Positions 1-10,470 of a stretch of DNA of 64,000 nt are shown here, piece by piece. Source of the DNA: Sphaerolaimus hirsutus (taxonomy: Eukaryota; Nematoda; Chromadorea; Monhysterida; Sphaerolaimidae); assembly GCA_964036195.1 (NCBI GenBank), contig OZ038453.1, positions 23,150,352 through 23,214,351 on the forward strand. Reading direction: 5' to 3'. The notes below the pieces were generated by a model. It ran no database searches and had not been told where the DNA came from. It saw only the letters and a list, made by a program, of their open reading frames with translations. A program made the translations under genes and the position numbers. How positions within the stretch are numbered: position 1 is the first letter of the stretch; every line of letters begins with the position of its first letter.

Positions 1-34
1 TGGTAAAAAGGTCAGTGGACTAAATATACAACTT

Positions 35-476
35 CAGGGGTCTCCAAGATTTTGGCCTTCGCGGGGGCTGGATAGATAGCAAATAGCTCCTCCGGAGGGA
101 TAGATAGCTAGAAAATTTTCTGGGGGGGGGGGGGCTCGCGGGTGCAAAATATATAGGATTTGCAATGCATAGAAGGCAGAAAGGGGAAAAATCACTAAAA
201 ACAGGTTAAAAGTTGCCAAAATAGGTATATAAACACGTGTATAGGCAAACGCCGATTTTGAAGGTGAAAAAGTATAAAATGGTAGTAAAATTAACGATTT
301 TAAGCGAAAATTGGGATGAAATTTCTCAAAAATCGCTCCAGAAAGGTAGCTAGCTGGCCGATTGTGGGGGTAGATAGCCAAACATTTTGTCTCCGGGATA
401 GATAGATAGCTGAGCGGCCTCCGAGATAGATAGATAGCTGGCGGATTTGGGGGGCAGCCCCCCTAGGAGACCCCTG
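35..476. mobile_element. hAT-like MITE, CAGGGGTCTCC ends
   Basis: Terminal inverted repeats read CAGGGGTCTCC and GGAGACCCCTG. The left flank is TACAACTT and the right flank TACAACCA. The paralogous right flank at 26,345 still reads TACAACTT, so an 8-bp target duplication is supported. An 8-bp duplication and a CAGGG start fit the hAT consensus YARNG. The body is non-coding and reiterates GATAGATAGCT between G-rich tracts. Relatives lie at 12,253-12,757 and 24,178-24,411. Confidence 0.8.
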
Positions 477-576
477 TACAACCACATTTAGTTTTTAAAA
501 AAACAACCCCATATTTTCAAATGCTATTAAAAACAATAATGAAAAACGATTTGTGATGAAACCAGAAATTTTCCAG

Positions 577-767
577 ATGGCAGTTTGAACGAGTTGGAAT
601 CGCGCCAAAAATCGCCGATAATCCAACATGGCCAAATTGTCATGCAGCAGCAAATTTCGGCCAGACAAAATTCCAATTCTCTAACTGGGTCACCCTGTAC
701 TAAAAGTGGTGCCAACTTTGCCTATTTACAGGGTGGATCAAATAAGTTACAAGGAAAAAGTGCAAAG
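577..767 (+). CDS. Duplicate exon of the unknown Ser/Gln-rich gene (copy A)
   Basis: Exon bounded by a TTTTCCAG acceptor and an AAG|GTTTGT donor. It begins with two bases of a split codon and ends on a codon boundary. The translation runs from GSLNELESRQ through a Gln-rich patch to LQGKSAK, with no stop. It matches 26,449-26,639 with few changes (for example Leu for Gln in the SLTG/SQTG segment). I do not recognise the protein. It could be a used alternative exon, part of a duplicate gene, or a recent non-functional copy. The open frame and intact splice sites argue only for youth or function. Confidence 0.55.
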
Positions 768-1002
768 GTTTGTTGTTGTTTTATTTTAGGGAGGGGGTAA
801 TTGAAGATTATTTTGTTTTTAGGCGGAATTTTTGACGATTTCAATATACCGAATGAAAGGAAGAAATTTGAATTACGTTGAAAAATACTAATAATATAAG
901 TATCATCTTATTAACATCTTTGTATGTTTGTATTTGCAAATCGTGTTTGCAGATATTTGGTGCAAATTCAGAAAATTGGCCGTAAAAGTAAATTTATTGT
1001 TA

Positions 1003-1254
1003 TACTCGGCGGACCGCACGCTATGCATTTTTCTGAAGGAACCACTCCATCATGATGTCATCATTAAAAAATAAAAATAATTCCAGCAAAAAAAAGAAAA
1101 AACGTTTCGGGAAAAACATTCCTCATTTGTACACGATTCCGCCTTTTCTTTATTTTCAAAATATTTTTCTTTTTGTGAAATTGCATATCCAGCTCGCGCG
1201 TTCTCGACAAAGACATAAATAATTTTGGGCGCATACTTTGCGGTCCGCCGAGTT
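1003..1254. mobile_element. TA-target MITE, ACTCGGCGGACCGC ends
   Basis: Inverted ends ACTCGGCGGACCGCA and TGCGGTCCGCCGAGT are flanked by TA. The same element sits in copy B at 26,875-27,128, so it predates the duplication. A longer relative at 54,902-55,467 has an empty site elsewhere in the window that confirms the TA duplication. There is no coding capacity. A Tc1/mariner-type transposase is inferred from the TA target. Confidence 0.75.
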
Positions 1255-1384
1255 TACACTTTCTGAACAGAGCATATATCAACAGTTCATGTTGTCACCT
1301 GTAAAGTGTCAAACGTCATGCAAAACGGTATAAAAATCTGTCAAATGTCAAAAATTATTAAAAAATAGAATAGTCATTTACAAA

Positions 1385-1805
1385 CAGGGCCGTATCCAGG
1401 GGGGGGCGGGGGGGGGGCTGCAGCCCTCCCCCTCCCGGGGCGAGACCAGAAAGTGACCAGAAAATGCGACTTTTTCAACGTCAGCGTAAAAAATTTTGCG
1501 CGCAAGCGCGCATTCTTCACCAGATATAGGGTATTATCATCAGATTTGCTCCATGTGGCCGCAAATCATTAAAAATGTTGTGCTTTTTGCTGTTTGGTGT
1601 GTATATTTACATACATATACAGCGTTCCATGACGCTGACGCCAACGCCAATGGCGCCATGGCGTGGCGCTTACTAATGGCGCCAGCGCCATGGTGCCATT
1701 CCGCCACTATGTAGCTATAATTTTAGGGGGGGCTGAGCCCCCCCCCTCGCCGAGCTCCGTAAACAAGCAGCCCCCCCCGCTCAAAAATCCTGGATACGTC
1801 CCTGT
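1385..1805. mobile_element. hAT-like MITE, CAGGGMCGTATCC ends
   Basis: Ends CAGGGCCGTATCCAGG and CCTGGATACGTCCCTG are flanked on both sides by TTTACAAA. Copy B at about 27,252 has the uninterrupted site with one base changed. The body contains G/C homopolymers, a GCGCGCAAGCGCGC palindrome and an embedded GGCGCCATGGCGC segment. It is the same family as 8,578-9,024, 22,546-22,890 and 27,942-28,435. Confidence 0.9.
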
Positions 1806-1962
1806 TTACAAAAGAATAAAAAAATTCAAACACTTAATTCCAGAGGGTTTTGTCATCTTTACTTAGCACTTACCACATGATATCACTTGTCCATTTGCGG
1901 CATTGGCACAAGTTGAACATCCATTCAAAAATCTGCAATGTGATCCCATTTTTCTCTCCCAG

Positions 1963-2112
1963 AAAACATCCACTAGCAGTCAGCAGCAGAAATCTTCAGT
2001 GGGACAGAAAGCTGGCACAATGCCAAATAATCACCAGAGACAATATTCCGCCTATGTCACACAAAGTAGTGACAGTGATTTTAACTTTGATGAAGCGAGG
2101 AAAAGAAATTTG
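1963..2112 (+). CDS. Duplicate exon of the unknown Ser/Gln-rich gene (copy A), next exon
   Basis: Strong acceptor (CCCATTTTTCTCTCCCAG) and donor (TTG|GTGAGG). Both ends fall on codon boundaries, so it joins in frame to the exon ending at 767. The translation starts KTSTSSQQQKSS and ends DFNFDEARKRNL; it is rich in Ser, Gln and Asn and looks disordered. Copy B at 27,414-27,563 differs at a few codons, such as KTSSSS. No catalytic motif is visible and the family is unknown. Confidence 0.6.
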
Positions 2113-2287
2113 GTGAGGGCTGGTAGTTTGCAGTGATTTTGGAGGTTTCGTGTCTATTGGCGCACCGCACACCGCAAAGTGTAACGATCGGGTCCGGACG
2201 TTTTAATTTCCGCCCGTTCAGAATTATAAAGTCAGTTCGGACGATTTAATTTACGACACATCTAAAAAAATTACTGAAATTTGGCCG

Positions 2288-3200
2288 TAGTGATGTTAAA
2301 GGCACCGGGAAAAATGGCACCGCACCGCACCGGCACCTTTGCCAACGCATGAAAAGGGCACCTGGCACCCTGGGGCACCGGCCAGAAAATGGCACCGCAC
2401 CGCACCGGCACCGGTGCCTTTTGGAAGAAATGGCACCGGCACCGAAGGGCACCGGCGGGTTGCCGGTGCTAGCACCGAAAGGCACCGCACCGGGCTGGAA
2501 TTTCTGAAGTAAATATCGGGCAGTTTCTCAGAGGTCTCACTTCGGAAGTTCATATTTCCATGAATTTTCAACCGATTTTGATGGTTGAGCACTTAAAATG
2601 ATCACAATGATGTGGCTATCACTTTTATGAAGCAGTTACAATGTTTACAAATGAAAGATAAAATATTTAATTCACTTCAATGTCCATAGCCACTATTGTC
2701 TACTGATCGGAGTCGTTGCTGTACAGAGAATGGAACTATCTCTGTCATAAACTGACAACAAATTTTGAACAAAAAAGTAAGATAACTATAAACATGATTT
2801 AAAAATCGACAAAATTTCAGATTCGCTCGTCAGATCACGTATCGGGTATAATGGGTTTCACAGTAGGTATATTTATTTGATGGGAGGTTTACAAAATAGG
2901 CAAAAACGGTTGGGTAAATATATCGCTGTTTTTTGAAATATGAATAAGCACATACTATGGACAAAATTGCACAGCACATGAAGCCTTGGCCGGTGCCTTT
3001 CCCGGTGCCTTTTACTTTGGCCCTGGTGCTAGCACCTTTGGCACCGGCACCGCACCAGCACCGGTGCTATTCTGAAAAAAATGGCACCGGCACCGGCATG
3101 GCACCCCTGAAGATTGCAATGGCACTGCACCAGCACCGGTGCTGGTGCCCTTCGGTGCCCAGCACCGGGGCACCGGTGGCCCGGTGCCTTTACATCACTA
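2288..3200. mobile_element. GGCACC-iterating hAT-like element, TAGTGATG ends
   Basis: Ends TAGTGATGTTAAAGGCACC and GGTGCCTTTACATCACTA. Both flanking halves consist of dense degenerate GGCACC repeats around an AT-rich middle (about 2,500-2,970). Copy B lacks it (ACTGAAATTTGGGTCGG at about 27,719). The target duplication is imperfect here, with three extra bases at the left edge. The near-full-length sister at 37,906-38,842 has a perfect 8-bp duplication. Confidence 0.8.
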
Positions 3201-3320
3201 AATTTGGGTCGGTTCGGACGATTTTTAATTCCACCCTCTTGTTTAATTCCGCCTTTGAATTCCACCCATGCAAAAATCGTCCGAACTTCCCGTTACACTT
3301 TGCAGTCTGCGGTGCACCAT

Positions 3321-3480
3321 TAGGGTTGGGACGATATGAGCTTCGACATCGATATCCTATATTTTTTTCTGAAAATATATGTATTCGATATTGTCATCCA
3401 TATGGACCCGCTATATCGATATCGATATCGATATTTACGATAAATAGTCGATATTCGATACAATATATCTTCCAACCCCA
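3321..3480. mobile_element. ATCGAT-iterating element, TAGGGTTGG ends
   Basis: Starts TAGGGTTGGGACGATAT and ends TCCAACCCCA, with an interior of repeated ATCGAT. The copy in segment B (from about 27,844) is split by the hAT-like insertion at 27,942. A right-end relic reading CCCAACCCTA is at about 31,670. No target duplication could be read. hAT affinity is inferred from the TAGGG start. Confidence 0.5.
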
Positions 3481-3668
3481 GTCTAATTTATTTTATCATT
3501 TTTTCGGTATTTTTGGTTGGGGAGGTGTGATGTCAATGTGCTGTTGGAAATATTTGTGATAATGGTGCTTTGAATTACTGATTTTATTGCAGGTTTTTTT
3601 GACAGAATTTCTTAGATTTATCACTAGTGAATGGGTGTTTTTTCTAAATACGTGTATTTATTCATGTA

Positions 3669-4086
3669 CCGTATTTCCTCGAAATACCCCCCGGGGGGTG
3701 ATTGTTTCATAGTGGTCCCGAGAGGGGGGGGGGTATTTCGAGGGGGGGGGGTTATTATTTCACAAGAGATTTTTTCAAATCCCAGTACGAAATTGTCGTC
3801 TGAAACGTATGCAGACGTCGAAAAATACAACAAAAACCGCCATTTATAAGGTTATGTACACTAATATTAGTACGTAGATGGTATAAACACTGTTCTAACG
3901 TGATTCCGACATTGTTTTAACGGTGTTCTGCACTACGCAGAACACAAACTGCAGTATTTGTCATGTACGTTCTCTTTACACTCAATCTGGGGGGGGGGGT
4001 ATTTCGAGGGGGGGGTGATTGTTTCATAGTGGTCTCGAGAGGGGGGGGGGTCAAACGAGGGGGGGGGGTATTTCGAGGAAATACGG
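3669..4086. mobile_element. TA-target element, CCGTATTTCCTCGAAATACCCC ends
   Basis: Inverted ends CCGTATTTCCTCGAAATAC and GTATTTCGAGGAAATACGG are flanked by TA. Copy B reads CATGTATTTATAATCC at 28,690, the empty site with a single TA. The interior has G-homopolymer tracts and a unique segment (about 3,850-3,990) shared with 31,918-32,335 and, inverted, with 50,117-50,215 and 60,400-60,500. The TA duplication suggests a Tc1/mariner/pogo-group transposase. It is non-coding. Confidence 0.85.
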
Positions 4087-4139
4087 TATTTATAATCCAG
4101 TTGTCTAATTAATTAATGAAATTGGAAAATTAGGAGCAT

Positions 4140-4600
4140 AACATATGCACATCCAATGGTGTCTCACGCGTTCTTTTATTGGCGATATTTTTTTTTATTC
4201 AACTGAGAAATAAAGTGATAACCTGAGAACTTAACACAACATGTAAATTTTTAATGAAAAGTTTTTGTCGGTGTCAATTTGATCCATGTGAATCGCAATG
4301 TTAAAAGCTGCAGGAAGGACATTTAACAGAACAGCAAATTGCATCAGAAGGAATCAATTTCAATAAACTTTTGCATGGCTGCTAGTGTCAACAAAAAAAA
4401 CTTGCGGAAAATGGGAAGGTAGAAATTTTCAGCTGCGGGAAGGTGGGAAGGTAAAAATTTGTCCCGCGGAAAACCGAAATGGAAAGATGGAAAGTTGGCA
4501 CCCGAGTGGCAGCGTGAATTTGTTATCTTCAAGTGTGCACTACTTTAACATGGCGCTGTGTCGTTACGCATGTAAACCCATCATGCATCTAGAAGCGCCA
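4140..4600 (+). repeat. Three-copy repeat segment with a GGAAAA-type insert
   Basis: The block beginning ATCCAATGGTGTCTCACG occurs here, at 16,055-16,495 and at 28,757-29,180. Inside it a segment from TAGTGTCAAC (4,383) to GTTGGCACCC (about 4,500) contains reiterated GGGAAGGT and GGAAA words. It looks like a diverged member of the GGAAAACGG family at 16,735 and 20,072. No target duplication was readable. Confidence 0.65.
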
Positions 4601-5280
4601 CGCGTTTTTAACTATAAAAAAAACTTGAGTTTTTACCAAAAAACTCAACTTTTTTCAAAAAACACAGAAATAAAACAGAGAAACTCAAGTTTTTTTCGTG
4701 AAAAAAACTCAAAACACTGATATTCATTTTTGAAAAACTCAAAATACAGAAAGTGTTTTTATTTTGAGAACTCACCCATCGTTGACGGTAACACCGAAAA
4801 GTTTTGTTTTTTCCTAGGATTTGAGGAATACTGCTGTAATCGATCAAACAAAATAAGGAATGTGCGTTTGATTATTGGTCTCGAGTAATTTGGTCTATAT
4901 AGATAGCAATATTGATAAACAGTGATAGATCAATAGATTGCTGACCGATTTGGGCGCTACACCCATAGTTGTTAAAACATATTTACATTTACTCATTTAA
5001 AAATACGCATAAACGCGTACTGCGTAAATACGTTTATGTTTCCTCCCGAAAAAATACCGGTACTCACTTGCATACTTTTTGAAAGTACGCGAGTATGAAA
5101 AATATATTTTAAGGGGACAGAAAATGACATTTTTCCAGACAGAAAGTGCGAAAATAGGTACACGAATTCCATAAGTTTCCATTACAAATTCCATAAGTTT
5201 CCAAAATGACCATTTTGTGGAAATGTCACACACTAGTGAAATCATTTTGGTTTCATTGAAAAACAGCAAGAAAATCGCAT
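4601..5280. repeat. AAACTCAAAACACAG-iterating element plus copied flank
   Basis: From 4,615 to 4,770 the sequence repeats AAACTCAAGTTTTT and AAAACACAGAAA words and ends ACCCATCGTTG. From about 4,785 to 5,160 it is a diverged copy of 47,400-47,790, including the left end CATAGTTGTTAAAAC of a TTTACG-type hAT-like element. I see no gene here. Related AAACTCAAAACACAG tracts are at 23,770-23,960, 47,252-47,410 and 48,440-48,598. Confidence 0.6.
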
Positions 5281-5496
5281 TTTCTTCTCAATTGTGTTCA
5301 TTGATGGACTGGTGCCACTCCCAGACCCTGTAAAATGTCATGTAAAGTGTCAAAAGTCATGTAGAATACTCGTTATTCGTTTACTTTCACATTTTGTTCG
5401 TGATTTCACATGGCCAATGTCGCAAATACGCGTGCGCGCACTAGCGCAGAGGCACTGACAAACCCGCAGCGCCAAAGCAAAAAAATAGCTCCGAAC

Positions 5497-5737
5497 TAGT
5501 GATGTGAAAAGCGCCAGAAGTTTGGCGCCAAGCGCCACGACACATTTTGCTCTGGCGCTAGCGCCAAGCGCCAGGCATTTTGTCCCTGGCGCCGGTCAAA
5601 ATTAGCGCCAAGCGCCAAAAGCGCTTTTCATGAGCATGGCGCCAAGCGCTACAGCAAAATAGCGCCAAAAGCGCCATGGCGCTTTTTGCTTTGGCGCTAG
5701 CGCCAGGCGTCAGCGCCATGGCGCTTTTACATCACTA
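5497..5737. mobile_element. GGCGCC-iterating hAT-like MITE
   Basis: Ends TAGTGATGTGAAAAGCGCC and GGCGCTTTTACATCACTA are flanked on both sides by CTCCGAAC, a perfect 8-bp target duplication. Nearly the whole interior is degenerate GGCGCC/AGCGCC repeats. It has no coding capacity; the apparent open frames are by-products of the repeat. Other members or fragments: 30,317-30,445, 31,480-31,582, 40,600-41,198. Confidence 0.9.
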
Positions 5738-6069
5738 CTCCGAACGCTTTTCCGAGACACTGCACCGCGCCCGCAGCCAGCGACGCGCACAACAAAAAGT
5801 GGAGAAACGCCAAGCAATATTACTAACGTGTCGGGGGCCGTCTCCGGATTTATTCATGCTGCTGCGGCGCGGCAACGAATTCAAATTTTCCGCCATGTCG
5901 CACGGGAAAACGAAAAAAAGAATTGAATACAAGCACGGCACAACGGATGGGGCTTGACAAAAATCAAGGGGAAAAACGAAAATATGTATGTATTGCACTT
6001 CTTCGAATGATTTTCGAAAAATGATTAGAGGAAGTCCCGCAGTGTTAAAAAGAAACCAAAAATCAGACG

Positions 6070-6487
6070 CATAGAGCCCACACAAATTAGTTGACATTGC
6101 AAATTCGTGTCAACTGAATGTCTCCTACATCAAAATAAACAATCTTTAAAAGCACCACGTGTAAGGCGCCGCACACGCTGGATGTCAACTGTTTCGGTGT
6201 CAACTCGATTTTAGTTCAATTTAGGTCGCAGGACGATTTTCAAGTGAATGCACATGGCAAATATGTTCCTCTTCGACGTTGCCGCACGTGCACTTGAAAA
6301 TTGTCCTGCTACCTGAATAGAACTAGATCGAGTTGACACCGAAACAGTTGACATCCAGCGTGTGTGGCACCTCACAGAAACAATGAACTCTATCACAAAG
6401 AAAATTTGAAATCACATAATAACCCCAAATTTAGTTGAATTCAGTTGACACAAATTTTGATGTCAACTAGTGTGTATGGGCCCATAG
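6070..6487. mobile_element. Nested pair of GTCAACT-rich MITEs
   Basis: The outer ends (CATAGAGCCCACACAAATTAG on the left, its relative CTAGTGTGTATGGGCCCATAG on the right) enclose an inner element at 6,164-6,372. The inner ends are AGGCGCCGCACACGCTGG and CCAGCGTGTGTGGCACCT. Both contain repeated GTGTCAACT words, and inner-arm similarity runs over 40 bases. They are related by ends (CACAC-CTAG/CTGG) to the CACACTAG elements at 10,275, 37,637, 44,601 and 53,908. No gene. Confidence 0.65.
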
Positions 6488-6499
6488 ACACAGTGAATA

Positions 6500-7370
6500 A
6501 GGGCGATGGGAATTTCTTTTTCATTAACAGTGACAATGGAAACTTTATATGCTAGTAGTGATGGAAAAGCGCCAGGTGAGAGGGGTGACGTCGCCATGGC
6601 GCAGCGCCTTTTGGTGCCCTCAAATGGCATCAGCAAAAATAGACAAAAAATGCGAACGAACATAAGTGATATACTCACGGACCGCATGCTTTACACAGAA
6701 TATTAGCATAATTTTATGAATAAAGACACTTGACAAATTTTGGAACAAATTCACTGCAGGGGTCTAGTAGGGGGTACCCCCAAAAACAGTTCCAGCTAAA
6801 TATCTACAAAACCCAAATATCTATCTGGAGCAAATTCTTCAAAATATCACAGAACATTTTTCCTGTTTTCTTTTCAGATTCGATATGGTAGATTTCACTG
6901 TAAAGTGGGTGGTCTGTGAACTCAAATACGCTCAAATCTGATTTACGAGTTTACCTGAATCCGAGTTCACTGGCAGTAAACTAGTGTGCGCAGCGCCAAT
7001 TGACAGCACGGCCCTGCACTCCTTGTCGATACCTGCGAATTGTGAGCACATGAAGCCACAGATGGGTGCAATTCAAATGGCCATGTTCTTTTCCCACTGC
7101 GCCAACGGGGGGGGGGGCTATTTGAGCACACCGCATACAATTTAGCGCTTTACTTCAACTTCAAAGTGACCTTGTTAACGAAAATTTGTTTTAGTTACAT
7201 GTTTACTTTCAACCAAGTTTATAAGTTATTTACAAGTTCCAGTAAGCCAAAATATCAACTATCGCGGCATTCCATTGAAAACCACTCAAAAGAAATGAAA
7301 ACCACGTAATTGTCACAAAACAGCCGATAAAATTGTTGCGGCTCAATTGAGGTTCAGTCGTTGACACCAC
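6500..7370. other. Non-coding stretch with a CACACTAG-type right end
   Basis: A degenerate GCGCC segment lies at 6,560-6,620, a G-run at 7,106 and a CTAGTGTGCGCAGCGCC end at about 6,982-7,000 that resembles the CACACTAG family. I see no exon, tRNA or promoter that I can defend. Confidence 0.4.
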
Positions 7371-7373
7371 TTA

Positions 7374-7695
7374 TCATATTTGCTTGAAAAATTCCCCCGC
7401 ATGAATTATTCCCCCCTGAAGAAAAGATTAGAGGAAGAAAAAATCCCCCCTTGCATAATTCTCCATGAAGATATATTTATGTTGTGTGCAATTTGAACAA
7501 AAATGGGATGTATTTATCTATTTATTTATTTGTTGTTTAAAGAATATTTCGTGCCATGAGACAATAGAAACGCGCCTGAAAATTTTGACGAAATAATGAT
7601 TCCTCCCTTGAAACATTTCCCTTCCTCTAATAGTCCCCCCTCAAATAGTCCGACGAAAAAATAGTTCCCTAGAGGAATTATTCAAGCAAATATGG
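7374..7695. mobile_element. TA-target element, TATTTGCTTGAA ends
   Basis: Left end CATATTTGCTTGAAAAATTCCCCC and right end ATTATTCAAGCAAATATGG, flanked by TA. C-rich blocks surround a unique centre. It belongs with 14,047-14,167 and 14,723-15,070, which have the CCGTATTTGCTTGAATA form. Confidence 0.65.
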
Positions 7696-8017
7696 TATTT
7701 TGCAGCGATTAAAATCATGAAAAAAGACAACAAACGCGCTGGGGGCCGTCTTTCACAGCGCCGGAGGTCGGCCTGGATTCGTTGACGCCGCAGCGGCACG
7801 AAGAAAAAACACCTGCCACGCCGCACGCAGTTGTGGCTGAGCGAATTAAAATCGAAGGTTTTACATCAAATGAATACACACACAGAGCAACGAAGGCGGC
7901 TAACACAAACATAAATAAGAACAGCGAAAATCTGTAGTTACACGTTGCGTTTCCTCAAATGATTCCCCAGAGTTGGTTCATTCAAGATATTTATGATCAA
8001 GCAACAGGCAGGAACTA

Positions 8018-8468
8018 CCGTATTTCTTCTAATAGAAGGGCGCCCTTCTATTTTTTTCTCATGAATCAGCTTTAAATGCATTTGAGATTTGCTTTTTCTA
8101 CAATGATATGTATTAGTTTTTAAAGGTTCAGTTGAAAACTAGTTTGCACGACAATTGTGTGGATATGTAACGAACCATATAAAATGCTGTATTTCGGAGG
8201 AAACGTAAAGGTATTTACTCTGTACTTGAGTATACGTATTTATCGAGTAAAAGTAAATACGTTTTAACAACTATGTTGTCGACCTCATTTCACCATGGCA
8301 ATCGCACCTACAGAATAAGGTGGAAGTAGATAGCCTAAACTTTTTAACACGCACTTATATTGGAGACGCCCTTCTATATTTATTACGTAGCACAAAAGTC
8401 AAAAAAGTATTCCTTCTATTGAAGACGCCTTGTATTGGAGCCCAGCCCTTCTATTAGAAGAAATACAG
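8018..8468. mobile_element. TA-target element, CCGTATTTCTTCTAATAGAAGG ends
   Basis: Left CCGTATTTCTTCTAATAGAAG and right CTTCTATTAGAAGAAATACAG are both followed by TA. It shares the CCGTATTT head with the families at 3,669 and 14,047 but has a different subterminal word (TTCTATTAGAAG). The interior includes TTTACG-rich sequence resembling 13,552-13,956. Non-coding. Confidence 0.7.
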
Positions 8469-8577
8469 TATTCAAGAAAAACTACACCCTGAAAAAACCT
8501 TTATATCGATAGATACATATATAGCTGGGCGATTGGGGAGTAAACCCCTCCACCCACCCCCCGGGAGCCCCTGAAAT

Positions 8578-9024
8578 CAAGGACGTAGCCAGGGGGGGCG
8601 GGGGGGCGGCCGCCCCCCCCCCCTTCCCGGGCTGGACCGAAAAATGTGCCAGAAATGGCACTTCCAGAAGACGATTTTGTCACAGTTTTCAAAAATTTTG
8701 CGCGCAAGCGCGCATTTTTCCTTCACGCAACATATATTTGGCTGATCGGTCTCCGCAACCTCAAAGCCAGTGAAAAAACGCTCATATTCTGTCCATGTCG
8801 CTGTATATGCCTGTAAAATACAGACGTATACAGCGGTTTTTGCGCCAACGCCAACGCCAACGCCAGTGGCGCCATGGCGTGGCGCTTACGAATGGCGCCA
8901 GCGCCATGGCGCCATTCCCTTACTACAGGGGCAAAATTTTAGGGGGGGGGGGGCGCCGCCCCCCCCGTTCGCCCGGCTCCGTATACAATCCGCCCCCCGC
9001 TCAAAAATCCTGGCTACGTCCCTG
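8578..9024. mobile_element. hAT-like MITE, CARGGACGTAGCC ends
   Basis: Ends CAAGGACGTAGCCAGG and CCTGGCTACGTCCCTG are flanked by CCTGAAAT on both sides. The interior includes long G and C tracts, the GCGCGCAAGCGCGC palindrome and a GGCGCC block. The G/C tracts are themselves inverted near each end and would be hard to assemble. Confidence 0.9.
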
Positions 9025-9039
9025 CCTGAAATCGCTTTG

Positions 9040-9690
9040 AAATCGGTCCAAAATCATATTCTGCGCTGTCATGGAGCATCCCCCACCCAAACCGACCCAC
9101 AAATTAGCTAATTTGTTTTAATGGGCATGTCCATAACGCTCATACATGGCATTTCGCGCGAAATCTAGCGCGAAATCATCATAAATATTTATCATCATCT
9201 AACGTAGAGAGAATCTCCATCTGGAACACAGCTTGAACAGGTAGCTGGAAGTGATAACGGAGTTTTAGGACAGAAAATTTCGTTGGAGATATGGGGGATG
9301 GAAGCGCAGGTTTTTAAAGAGTTTTTTTATAGAAAACGTTTTATAAATACAGCCATCAAGGACGTGTAGCGAGGGGAGCGACTCCACTCGTTAAACAGGG
9401 GCGAAATTTCGGCACCCCCCGTTCACCGGGCTCTGTATACAATCCGCCCCCCCCCGCGCTCAAAAATACTGGCCACGTCTAGGATTCAGATGGGATTTAC
9501 ATTTCGGGATCGGGATTGGGTCTTCGGGATCGAGACCGCGAAATCCCGAAATATTTCGGGATTCGGGATCGGGATCTCATTGGACACTAGCCACGTCCCT
9601 GATAGACCAAAAATAGATGTGGAGTATGAAGTAGCATCGTACATAAATATATTGACTTCCATCGAACATTCGTGACTTCAACAGTGTAAG
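9040..9690. other. Non-coding stretch with transposon fragments
   Basis: Contains a partial right half of a GACGTAGCC-type element (about 9,395-9,482) and a CGGGATCGGGAT-rich segment (9,490-9,590) related to 17,786-17,943. Nothing else is recognised and no exon was found. Confidence 0.45.
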
Positions 9691-9696
9691 TTGAAC

Positions 9697-9960
9697 CAGG
9701 GACATATCCAGGATTTTTGAGCTGGGGGGGGGGGGGCTGCTTGTTTACGGAGGCCGGCAAACGGAGTGCTCAACGGCTCAACCCCCCCCCCTAACGCCGG
9801 CTCAACCCCCCCCCCCCCTAAAATTTTACCTACAGAGTGGCGGAATGGCACCATGGCGCTGGCGCCATTAGTAGGCGCCACGCCATGGCGCCATTGGCGT
9901 TGGCGCCAGCACCATGGAACGCTGTATATGTATGTAAATATACATACAAATAACCTCCAC
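9697..9960. mobile_element. Partial hAT-like MITE (CAGGGACATATCC left end)
   Basis: The left end CAGGGACATATCCAGG, followed by G-run, C-run and GGCGCC segments, matches the family at 1,385. No matching right end is visible. From about 9,864 onward the sequence is shared with 53,499 onward, so the element is truncated or fused at that junction. Confidence 0.55.
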
Positions 9961-10274
9961 CCCCCCGCTCTACGAAACTTGTGGACCCAGTTAAATAAGC
10001 CAAAACACTAACCATGTGCGTGCATGCGGAACGGGCGAGAAGTGTCTGCCCGACAAACGGCGGGTTGCAACCGATTTTGGTATCGGGCTGCCGAAATAAT
10101 AGTGTTGTCATGCGAAACCTGGAAAAATGGCAGGGCTGTAAGAAACTTTCCCAAATCAGGCACAAAATACGAAAAAATTTGTTGAAATAAAATCGTTGCG
10201 ATAAGATTTCCCAAGTGCCATGTCAAATTTCCGATAAATGCGAAAGAGTCACACGACAAAAGACTCAAAATGGT

Positions 10275-10470
10275 CCTGCACACACTAGTTTTCACACGAA
10301 ATTTCGAAAACTCATAAATGAGCTTTGAACGTGTTTGAGTTTTCCACAAGGAGTCATTTTTAATATCCGTCAACTGTAGTTGACGGCCACCTCATTGTAG
10401 AAAACTCAACTGCGTTCTTAGCTGATTTGTGAAATCTCCAAAATTTCGTGTGAAAAGTAGTGTGCGCAGG
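10275..10470. mobile_element. CACACTAG-type palindromic MITE
   Basis: Ends CCTGCACACACTAGTTTTCA and a diverged complement ending AGTGTGCGCAGG. The long arms contain GTTTGAGTTTTC/GAAAACTCAA, and the exact centre is GTCAACTGTAGTTGAC. Family members at 37,637-37,856, 44,601-44,795 and 53,908-54,103 keep this dyad centre. Superfamily unknown. Confidence 0.7.

Larger units (their letters stand above)
462..4620 (+). repeat. Segmental duplication, copy A
   Basis: Colinear with 26,322-29,195 (copy B) at high identity. It carries two exons of the plus-strand gene, a TA-type MITE, an ATCGAT-rich element and the region around 4,140-4,600. Copy A has extra insertions absent from B: 1,385-1,805, 2,288-3,200 and 3,669-4,086. 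Copy B has its own insertion at 27,942-28,435. Comparing the copies gives empty sites for these insertions. A third, shorter copy of the 3' part lies at 16,055-16,495. Confidence 0.9.

Noticed and set aside
2246..3559. Open frames of 70-200 codons rich in Pro, Ala, Gly and Cys
   Set aside because: They lie in the GGCACC-iterating transposon and its neighbours. The composition is dictated by the repeat, and the sister element at 37,906 lacks consistent frames.
10008..10373. 121-codon minus-strand open frame, duplicated at 53,641-54,006
   Set aside because: It overlaps a palindromic MITE, has no recognised domain, and its conservation is explained by the segmental duplication.
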